A model generated the notes under the pieces. The model made no database searches, had not been told where the DNA came from, and saw nothing but the letters and a program-made list of their open reading frames with translations. Below, piece by piece: positions 9,473 through 15,931 of a stretch of DNA of 64,000 nt. The DNA is taken from the NCBI RefSeq assembly GCF_030534335.1, contig NZ_CP130565.1:1261501-1325500 (forward strand), written 5' to 3'. The stretch's first letter is position 1, and every line of letters starts with the position of its first letter. This stretch comes from Marivirga harenae (GTDB taxonomy: Bacteria; Bacteroidota; Bacteroidia; Cytophagales; Cyclobacteriaceae). The position numbers were made by a program, and so were the translations under genes.

Positions 9473-10483
9473 ATGAAAATAGCTGTTGTAGGTGCCACTG
9501 GATTGGTAGGTGGTGAAATGTTAAAGGTTTTGGATGAAAGAAACGTCCAATTTGATGAATTACTTTTAGTTGCTTCTGCGCGATCTGCAGGCAAGAAGAT
9601 GGTCTTCAAGGGTAAAGAATATACCGTTATCACCTTGGAAGAAGCCGTGAAAGCCAAACCTGATTTAGCTTTGTTTTCTGCAGGCGGAGGCACTTCTCTG
9701 GAATGGGCTCCTAAATTTGAGGAAATCGGAACAGTAGTCATTGACAACAGCTCTGCTTTCAGAATGAATGACCGCATAAAATTGATCGTACCCGAAATCA
9801 ATGGTCATGAATTGAAAATTGACCACCGAATAATTGCCAATCCGAATTGTTCTACCATTCAGATGGTGATGGCATTAGCTCCTTTGCATAAAAAATATAA
9901 AATGCAACGCATTGTGGTTTCTACTTATCAATCTGTAACAGGAACTGGGAAAGCAGCAGTAGACCAGTTGATGGATGAAAGGGCTGGAAGAGAAGGAGAA
10001 AAGGTTTATCCACATCCTATAGATATGAATGCATTGCCTCATATCGATGTGTTTTTGGAAAATGATTACACCAAAGAGGAAATGAAAATGGTCAACGAAA
10101 CCAAGAAAATCTTTGGTGATAATTCCATAGGGCTTTCTGCGACTTGCGTTCGTTTGCCAGTGATGGGCGGTCATTCTGAATCAGTCAATGTTACATTTGA
10201 AAGAGATTTTGATGTTGCTGAAATAAAAGAAATTTTAGCCAATACACCAGGGGTGGTTTTACAGGATGACCCAAAAAACAATATTTATCCATTGCCATTG
10301 AATGCACATGGAAAAGATCAAGTTTTTGTAGGTAGAATCAGAAGGGACGAATCGGCTGCAAATACATTGAACATGTGGATAGTAGCAGATAACTTACGAA
10401 AAGGCGCGGCAACAAATGCTGTACAAATTGCAGAATATATGATTGAGCACAGTTTAGTTCATCCTTATGGAATTGAACGTTAA
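9473..10483 (+). CDS. asd: Aspartate-semialdehyde dehydrogenase
   Basis: Asd reduces aspartyl phosphate to aspartate semialdehyde with NADPH, the branch point to lysine/diaminopimelate, threonine and methionine. An in-frame GTG at 9467 lies two codons upstream, but the ATG at 9473 puts the NADP-binding motif VVGATGLVG right at the N-terminus, as in the family. The active-site cysteine is Cys126 in ANPNCSTIQM; SVTGTGKAAVDQL and VRLPVMGGHSESV (substrate-binding His region) follow. The length of 336 aa is normal. The next gene starts inside the last 17 bp of asd, implying co-transcription. Confidence 0.97.
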   Translation: MKIAVVGATGLVGGEMLKVLDERNVQFDELLLVASARSAGKKMVFKGKEYTVITLEEAVKAKPDLALFSAGGGTSLEWAPKFEEIGTVVIDNSSAFRMNDRIKLIVPEINGHELKIDHRIIANPNCSTIQMVMALAPLHKKYKMQRIVVSTYQSVTGTGKAAVDQLMDERAGREGEKVYPHPIDMNALPHIDVFLENDYTKEEMKMVNETKKIFGDNSIGLSATCVRLPVMGGHSESVNVTFERDFDVAEIKEILANTPGVVLQDDPKNNIYPLPLNAHGKDQVFVGRIRRDESAANTLNMWIVADNLRKGAATNAVQIAEYMIEHSLVHPYGIER

Positions 10484-11654
10484 AAACGAAGAATACTGGA
10501 AATTCATAAAAGACCATGAGCAGGATGACCCTGCTCATTTGGTTTTAAAGCAAAAGCAATTTCCTGATTTACCTTTAAAAGAGCTGGCTTCACAGATTGC
10601 CGCCAGACAAAAAGCTAAAACTAAATTGCCTGAATTTCATGCAAAGAAAGTCTGGTTCCCACCCAAGCTGTCTTTAGAGCAATGCAGCTCTGAGGCTACC
10701 GCAAAATTTAAAAGCCGCTTAGTATCAGGAAGTAGTTTTGCGGATTTAACGGGTGGGTTTGGAATTGACACCTATTATCTATCCCAAAATTTTGCAGAAA
10801 GGCATTACGTTGAACAGCAGCAAAACTTATGTGAGTTAGCTGATTATAATTTTCATGAATTAGGGACTAACATTTCTATTCACAATACAAGTTCAGAGGA
10901 ATTTCTCTCCTCCATTTCACACCGTCTTGATTGGATTTATCTGGATCCCGCCAGAAGAGGAGATCGTAACCAGAAAGTTTTTTTATGGGAAGACTGCAGT
11001 CCAAACTTAGTAGAGCTTTTGCCTTTGCTTTTTGAGAAATCAGAAAATATACTAGTGAAAGCGGCTCCAATGCAAGATATCAGCAGGGCTATTGCAGAAT
11101 TGGGGAATAAAGTAAAAGAAGTTTACATCATAGAATGGCAAAATGAGGTAAAAGAGCTCCTTTATCTATTGAGTAAAGAGTCTGTTGAGTACCCGAAAAT
11201 TCATGCTGTACAAATATCCGCTGTAGGACAACCCATATTCACATTTACTGGAGATAAATTGAAGGAAACTGAGAACAAGATTAGTTTCGAATTACCTGAA
11301 CAATACTTATACGAACCATCTCCTGCCATTATGAAAGCAGGCCTTTTTAGACAATTGGCAGCCCGGTATGGAATTTCAAAATTACACCCGAACACACAGC
11401 TTTTCACTTCTGATATTCTGGTTGAAGATTTTCCGGGCAGAGTCTTTAAAATTCTACATTCAATTCCGGTACAAAAAAAAGAATTGAAAAAATTGTTGCC
11501 TGAAATGAAAGCCAATTTGAGCACCCGCAATTTTCCTATGCCCATTGCTCAGCTCAAGAAAAAGCTTGGCTTAAAAGATGGAGGGGATAGTTATATATTT
11601 GCTACCACTTTGAAGGATGAGGGGAAGGGGTTGTTGGCTTGTGATAAGTTATGA
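10467..11654 (+). CDS. Class I SAM-dependent methyltransferase with THUMP-like C-terminal domain
   Basis: A 395-aa protein with a central Rossmann methyltransferase fold: ADLTGGFGIDTYYL is the SAM-binding motif I, and WIYLDPARRGDRN is a motif IV of the DPPY-like type. The C-terminal third resembles the THUMP-like domain of a conserved but poorly characterised bacterial family, and an RNA substrate is plausible by analogy. The ATG at 10467 overlaps asd by 17 bp, so translation is probably coupled to it. No substrate can be assigned from sequence alone. Confidence 0.85.
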   Translation: MELNVKNEEYWKFIKDHEQDDPAHLVLKQKQFPDLPLKELASQIAARQKAKTKLPEFHAKKVWFPPKLSLEQCSSEATAKFKSRLVSGSSFADLTGGFGIDTYYLSQNFAERHYVEQQQNLCELADYNFHELGTNISIHNTSSEEFLSSISHRLDWIYLDPARRGDRNQKVFLWEDCSPNLVELLPLLFEKSENILVKAAPMQDISRAIAELGNKVKEVYIIEWQNEVKELLYLLSKESVEYPKIHAVQISAVGQPIFTFTGDKLKETENKISFELPEQYLYEPSPAIMKAGLFRQLAARYGISKLHPNTQLFTSDILVEDFPGRVFKILHSIPVQKKELKKLLPEMKANLSTRNFPMPIAQLKKKLGLKDGGDSYIFATTLKDEGKGLLACDKL

Positions 11655-12066
11655 ATTATGAGTTATCAATTATGAATAATAAAAAAGAGAATATCCTTCT
11701 TGTCAAATCCTTCTCCTTTGCTGTCAGGATTGTAAAGCTTTTTCAATATTTGGCTAAAAGAAAACAAGAGTATGTATTAAGTAAGCAATTTTAAGAAGTG
11801 GAACCGCTGTAGGAGCATTAATTCGTGAAGCTCAAAATGCAGAAAGTAAAAAAGACTTCATTCATAAATTAGCAATAGCACAAAAAGAATGTAATGAAAC
11901 GGTTTATTGGCTTGAATTACTAAAAGAGACCGAATATAATTATGAAGAAGAATTTCAAAGCATTTTTGAAAATGCCAATGAACTTTTGAGAATAATTAAA
12001 AGCTCAATTTTAACCATAAAACAGAAACCCCTCCATTCATAATTCATCTCTCATCATTCATAATTG
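11653..12066. repeat. Short inverted-repeat arms around the four-helix gene
   Basis: GAATTATGA (11653-11661) and CAATTATGAAT (11667-11677) lie just before or at the start of the frameshifted gene. Their reverse complements TCATAATTC (12037-12045) and ATTCATAATTG (12056-12066) lie at its end. Arms of this AT-rich type bracket the gene almost exactly, giving it the look of a cassette. No target-site duplication was identified. Confidence 0.4.
11672..12042 (+). pseudogene. Four-helix-bundle (S23/IVP family) gene with a one-base frameshift
   Basis: From ATG 11672 the frame reads a start typical of the family (ENILLVKSFSFAVRIVKLFQ, then VLSKQF) and then hits TAA at 11792-11794. Reading on in the frame starting at 11791 gives the expected continuation, LRSGTAVGALIREAQNAES, then KDFIHKLAIAQKECNETVYW, and runs to TAA at 12040. 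One T missing from the run before the stop (TTTT instead of TTTTT) restores a single protein of about 123 aa. This is the family named after the intervening-sequence protein of 23S rRNA genes; stand-alone copies are common in Bacteroidota and their role is unclear. Either a pseudogene or a homopolymer error in the assembly. An in-frame ATG at 11651 is an alternative start. Confidence 0.8.
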
Positions 12067-12072
12067 GCATGT

Positions 12073-12243
12073 TTAACTAAAAATAAACTTCAAAATTAAG
12101 ACAATTAGCAAGGGGGCACCGTAGTACTTAAGCACCTTCAGTCGGTTTGGTGCGTCATTCCACCACAATACCCACCAAGGCTTGATATAGCCAAACAAAA
12201 AGAGTATCCCAAAGCAAATCAAAAAGAAATTAATATAATACAA
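12073..12243 (-). CDS. Small two-helix membrane protein (56 aa)
   Basis: This short ORF fills what otherwise looks like an empty gap. From a TTG at 12243 it encodes a hydrophobic segment (NFFLICFGILFLFGYI), a tryptophan-rich loop (KPWWVLWWNDAPNRLKVLKY) and a second hydrophobic segment (APLLIVLILKFIF) before TAA. Helix-loop-helix polarity, the basic amphipathic loop and no internal stop argue for a real gene. The loop resembles small uncharacterised membrane proteins I associate with Bacteroidota. No ATG is available, and the start rests on TTG directly after an in-frame stop. It is divergent from the SpoIIAA-like gene at 12343; function unknown. Confidence 0.55.
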   Translation of the reverse strand: MYYINFFLICFGILFLFGYIKPWWVLWWNDAPNRLKVLKYYGAPLLIVLILKFIFS

Positions 12244-12342
12244 TTACTTATCCGGTTAAATCTGATAATTATCGAAAACGAGCCATAGCACAAAACAAAA
12301 TTAAGATTTTATCGGATACAAGTTTGAAACAAAAATTTTGAT

Positions 12343-12726
12343 ATGATAACGATTGCAAAAAACGAGCAATATTCTTTAAAAGTAGATATCACAAAAAACA
12401 GAGCTTTCTTAAAAATCAATGGCTTTTGGAGAAACAAAGAAGACATTCCTGGTTACCTACAGGATTGGAATGAGGCTATTAATAAATTATCAAAAGGCTT
12501 TACATTATTAACGGATGCTACTGATATGACTATCCATCCTGGAGATGTGAGAGATGTTCATTCCAAAGCGCAGGAAAAAATAGTAAAAGCTGGTGTCAAA
12601 AAAGTAGCAGAACTGCATGGTGAAAATGTAGCAAGTATGCAATTGGACGGTGTTTCGAATGAATCCGGTATGCCTAAGAAAAATTTTAATGATAGAACGA
12701 AAGCCGAGTCTTGGCTTGATTCTTAA
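12343..12726 (+). CDS. SpoIIAA-like (STAS-type) hypothetical protein
   Basis: A 127-aa soluble protein without a signal peptide. The pattern of short strands followed by a helix (FLKINGFWRN, then FTLLTDATDM and a Lys-rich helix) suggests the SpoIIAA/STAS-like fold found in many small Bacteroidota proteins, but this assignment is from overall pattern and not from a diagnostic motif. The serine phosphorylated in anti-anti-sigma factors cannot be located with confidence. It stands alone and is followed by a hairpin shared with the convergent PLP-enzyme gene. Confidence 0.6.
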   Translation: MITIAKNEQYSLKVDITKNRAFLKINGFWRNKEDIPGYLQDWNEAINKLSKGFTLLTDATDMTIHPGDVRDVHSKAQEKIVKAGVKKVAELHGENVASMQLDGVSNESGMPKKNFNDRTKAESWLDS

Positions 12727-12736
12727 CTTATCAACA

Positions 12737-12765
12737 AAAGGGCTTGGTTTAAACACCAGCCCTTT
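12737..12765. terminator. Hairpin between convergent genes
   Basis: AAAGGGCT...GGT and ACCAGCCCTTT form an 11-bp stem with one bulged T around a six-base loop. It sits between the stop codons of the SpoIIAA-like gene and the PLP-enzyme gene and could serve both directions; neither side has a long T run. Confidence 0.55.
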
Positions 12766-12788
12766 ACTCCCATTCTATTGTAATTGTT

Positions 12789-13688
12789 TTACCTTGAAGA
12801 AAGGTCAAAACCAAAGCGTTCATTAAAACCCGCAATTCCCTGCAGTCCTCCTGAGTGGACAGCTAAAATATGGTCATCAGAAGAAATATTATCTTTCTTC
12901 CACTCCATCATTAATCCGTACATCATTTTGCCCGTATAAATTGGATCAAGGGGTACAGCCGTTTTCTCATAAAACTCAGTAATAAAATCAACTAATTCTG
13001 GCTTCCATTTGGCATAGCCCCCAAAGTGATATTGAGTCATCAACTCCCAATCATGTCTATTATTATTTGTTAAATTGCTCAGTTCCTCCTTGACCCAATC
13101 CCCTTTTAGCACTGAAATGCCTAATACTTTTTGATGCTCTGATTTTCCCTGTATTAAACCCGCCAAGGTCCCACCTGTACCAAAACAGGCACTTATTAAA
13201 TTATAATGCTTCGGAATAAAATCATGTATTTCTGCTGTGCCTACAATCGCTTTATCATTTGTACCACCTTCTGGAATTATGTACGGCTCATTAAACCGAG
13301 TCTTTAACATGCTGGTGAAATCCGGATTGTCTTTGTTTCTATATTCCTCTCGGTTGATAAAGTGGAGTTCCATTCCATATTTTTTGGCAAGATTTAAGGT
13401 GGGATTGCTTACCTCCTCACCTCGAATTACACCGATCGATTCAAAACCACAAGCTTTAGCAGATATAGCAGTTGCTACAACATGATTTGAAAAAGCACCA
13501 CCAAATGTTAATATGTTTTTGAAGCCTTTTAGCTCCGCTTCTAAGAAATTATACTTGAGTTTAAAAAATTTATTACCAGAGGCACCACGATGTATTTTAT
13601 CTAATCGCAAGATATCAAATATTAATCCGGCAAACTGCACTCTTTGAATAGGTACCTCTTCGGGAGCAAAGAAATTTTTGACAGACAT
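12789..13688 (-). CDS. PLP-dependent ACC deaminase / D-cysteine desulfhydrase family protein
   Basis: A 299-aa fold-type II PLP enzyme. Lys40 in GASGNKFFKLKYN is the expected Schiff-base lysine, and TFGGAFSNHVVATA is the conserved Ser-Asn-His loop that binds substrate. SACFGTGGTLAGL is the phosphate-binding loop. Family members deaminate 1-aminocyclopropane-1-carboxylate or desulfurate D-cysteine; motif reading does not distinguish these. The protein is about 30-40 aa shorter than the best-studied ACC deaminases, which favours a desulfhydrase-like or other amino-acid role. It is a single gene, convergent with its left neighbour. Confidence 0.85.
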   Translation of the reverse strand: MSVKNFFAPEEVPIQRVQFAGLIFDILRLDKIHRGASGNKFFKLKYNFLEAELKGFKNILTFGGAFSNHVVATAISAKACGFESIGVIRGEEVSNPTLNLAKKYGMELHFINREEYRNKDNPDFTSMLKTRFNEPYIIPEGGTNDKAIVGTAEIHDFIPKHYNLISACFGTGGTLAGLIQGKSEHQKVLGISVLKGDWVKEELSNLTNNNRHDWELMTQYHFGGYAKWKPELVDFITEFYEKTAVPLDPIYTGKMMYGLMMEWKKDNISSDDHILAVHSGGLQGIAGFNERFGFDLSSR

Positions 13689-13760
13689 AAAGCTAATTTA
13701 TAGGGATTTGATTAAATTTATTCTGTTCAACGGAGATTTGTTGAAATAAAATCAATTTTT

Positions 13761-14891
13761 ATGAGGAAGTATTCCATTTTCATGACTTTAGTAGCGATTG
13801 GGTTTTCATCTTGCATGAAGTCAGTTTCCATTAACACCTTAAGGCCTGCTGATATTAATATACCCAATGAAATCCAATCGATTACCTTAGTGGACCGAAC
13901 TGCTTATGAACGAGATGCCATAGGTGTAATTGAGGGAATTATTACGGGTGAAGGAATAAATGAGGATCAAGATGGAGTAATGGCTATGTTCTCTAGTTTA
14001 CAGAATAGTTTAAGGGTTTCCCCTCGTTTTGATGTGGTCTTGGCATCCGAAAAACTAAGAGGTCAAAATATTTTAGGCTCATTTCCTGATCCATTGGATT
14101 GGAGGCAAGTTGATCAGTTGACTAGAAAATATAATACTGATGCCTTATTGGCTATTGAAATCTTTGACAGCAACTTTATCATTACCAACGGCAAAAGGAA
14201 AAACACCAGAACTGTGGAAGATGCTGATGGCAAAAAAGTAGAAGAAGAATATACAGAATTTTTTGCTGAAGGGGTTGGAAATACTAGAATTGGTGTTCGA
14301 TTGTATGATGCAAAAAACAGAACCGTAATAGATCAAGATATATATACTCAAAATAAAACTTGGGAGGCTTCTGCTACTAGCTTGAAAGAGGCATTAGCTC
14401 AATTAGTTAGTAAGTCGCAAGCCACTAAATACTTAGCTCAATCCGTTGGCAATACCTATGCTAGTAAAATTGCTCCTATGCCCGTTAGAATATCCAGAAG
14501 CTATTATACAAAACCTAAAAAGAATTCCTATCTAAGCAAAGGGGCTAGACAAGCCAGCGTTAATCAATGGGAGTCGGCTATAGAAACATGGAAGGCAGGT
14601 TTAAAAAATGCCTCTGATACCAAAGCAAGTGGAAGAATGGCATATAATATTGCGATCGGATATGAGATATTGGGAGATTTGTTTTTAGCTCATGAATGGG
14701 CTGGAAAGTCATTTGTAGATTATGGTGAGAAAAAAGGAAGAAGCTATGCCAGCCAAATCAATAACCGCATGATTACAGAAGAGATATTGGACGAACAACT
14801 TCAATTACCAGAGCCCAAGTCGCAAACCGAAACTGGAAATAAGGACAAGCTAGATAAGCCCACTATAAAAATCAAGATGAAAGACAACTAG
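13761..14891 (+). CDS. Lipoprotein with C-terminal TPR-like region (DUF6340-like)
   Basis: A 376-aa protein with a lipoprotein signal (MRKYSIFMTLVAIGFSSC, Cys18). The body has an N-terminal alpha/beta part, LVDRTAYERDAIGVIEGI and later VDQLTRKYNTDALLAIEIFD, like the penicillin-binding-protein activator or CsgG-type nucleotide-free folds seen in envelope lipoproteins. A helical C-terminal region (WESAIETWKAGLKNA, MAYNIAIGYEILGDLFLA) looks like one or two TPR units. From memory it resembles DUF6340 of Bacteroidota. Role unknown; periplasmic-facing membrane anchoring is inferred. Confidence 0.8.
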   Translation: MRKYSIFMTLVAIGFSSCMKSVSINTLRPADINIPNEIQSITLVDRTAYERDAIGVIEGIITGEGINEDQDGVMAMFSSLQNSLRVSPRFDVVLASEKLRGQNILGSFPDPLDWRQVDQLTRKYNTDALLAIEIFDSNFIITNGKRKNTRTVEDADGKKVEEEYTEFFAEGVGNTRIGVRLYDAKNRTVIDQDIYTQNKTWEASATSLKEALAQLVSKSQATKYLAQSVGNTYASKIAPMPVRISRSYYTKPKKNSYLSKGARQASVNQWESAIETWKAGLKNASDTKASGRMAYNIAIGYEILGDLFLAHEWAGKSFVDYGEKKGRSYASQINNRMITEEILDEQLQLPEPKSQTETGNKDKLDKPTIKIKMKDN

Positions 14892-14910
14892 ATTAATTAG
14901 AAATTACAAA

Positions 14911-15028
14911 TTAATAATTGATGGTTAGATATATTGGGCTTCAGATAGAATCATTATTCTCTATTAAAGCTTGATCATTATTCAATTAAATAAAAATTTA
15001 ATCATTGACTTTATTCATCAATTATTAA
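14911..15028. repeat. AT-rich inverted repeat between convergent genes
   Basis: TTAATAATTGATG (14911-14923) is repeated as its exact reverse complement CATCAATTATTAA at 15016-15028, a 13-bp perfect inverted repeat enclosing 92 bp; the right arm covers the rlmB stop codon. The enclosed bases carry no ORF. It could fold into a long AT hairpin at the end of both transcripts. Confidence 0.45.
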
Positions 15029-15798
15029 TCATTAATTGCACTCCTTTGTCTGACTGCTTCAAATACTGCGATGGCACAAGAAACAGAAACATTAAGGGAG
15101 GCTATTTTACCGCTCATAGGGATTTTAGCCAGAAAATCAGCGGTTCTTATTAAATCATTGCTGATCCCATCCTCTTCTGAACCAAGAACAATAGCTAAAG
15201 GCTGATTCATTGGTGTATCATAAATTAAATCAGTCCCTTTTTCGGTGCATGCAACTACCTGTAGTCCACTTTTTTGCAAGTACTGCACGGTGTTTTTCAA
15301 ACTGTTTTCCCTACAAATCGGGATATAATGCAAAGCCCCTGCTGAAGTCTTTACCGCATCAGAATTGATTTGCGCACTTCCTTTAAATGGAATTACTATG
15401 GCATCTACTCCCGCACATTCCGCTGATCGAGCAATCGCTCCAAAATTCCGTACATCTGTCACTCTATCCAAAATCAAAATCAATGGGTCTTTCCCTTTTG
15501 CATATGCTTCGTTAATGACATTGTCTAAAGAGGCGTAGCTCACTGCAGAAACCATGGCTATTACACCTTGATGGTTTTTCATCGTGATACGATTCAACTT
15601 TTCAATTGGCACTTTTGTGAAAGGTACTTTTTGTTCTTTGCACAAATCCATCAGCTCACCTACCAATTCATTTCGGACTTCTTTATCAATATAAATATTA
15701 TCCATCTCCTTACCAGCATGAATAGCCTCAAGGATAGCACGGGTGCCGAAAATATAATCTTTATCGTTTAGTTTAGGTCTTTTTTGAAATCCTGCCAT
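15025..15798 (-). CDS. rlmB: 23S rRNA (guanosine-2'-O-)-methyltransferase, TrmH/SpoU family
   Basis: The 257-aa protein has the N-terminal RNA 2'-O-ribose methyltransferase substrate-binding domain (IFGTRAILEAI) followed by the knotted SpoU domain: motif 1 VRNFGAIARSAECAG, motif 2 IVLGSEEDGI and motif 3 IPMSGKIASLNVSVSCAIA. This is the usual RlmB architecture, which methylates G2251 in the peptidyl-transferase loop; assignment to RlmB and not a paralogue is by architecture and length. No neighbour shares its transcript obviously, since a terminator lies upstream of it. Confidence 0.9.
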   Translation of the reverse strand: MAGFQKRPKLNDKDYIFGTRAILEAIHAGKEMDNIYIDKEVRNELVGELMDLCKEQKVPFTKVPIEKLNRITMKNHQGVIAMVSAVSYASLDNVINEAYAKGKDPLILILDRVTDVRNFGAIARSAECAGVDAIVIPFKGSAQINSDAVKTSAGALHYIPICRENSLKNTVQYLQKSGLQVVACTEKGTDLIYDTPMNQPLAIVLGSEEDGISNDLIRTADFLAKIPMSGKIASLNVSVSCAIAVFEAVRQRSAIND

Positions 15799-15879
15799 AG
15801 TCTAGAAATTGAATCGCAAAATTCTTAATCTAATTTGGGAAAAGCTAATAATCTGCTTTTTATAAAATAAATAAGTCAA

Positions 15880-15913
15880 AAAAATAGCCCACAAATATTT
15901 GTGAGCTATTTTT
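15880..15913 (-). terminator. Rho-independent terminator of the DUF2723 gene
   Basis: A near-perfect 17-bp inverted repeat (AAAAATAGC...GCTATTTTT with inner CCACAAAT/ATTTGTGA, one mismatch). On the minus strand it is followed by TTTTTTTGACTTATT, a classic terminator just after the DUF2723 stop and before rlmB. Confidence 0.8.
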
Positions 15914-15931
15914 ATCCGTCTTCATAAAGCC

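Noticed and set aside
11789-11796. Programmed ribosomal frameshift in the four-helix gene
   Set aside because: The 0-frame codons CAA TTT TAA do not form a X-XXY-YYZ slippery heptamer, and no stimulatory stem was seen; a one-base deletion is simpler.
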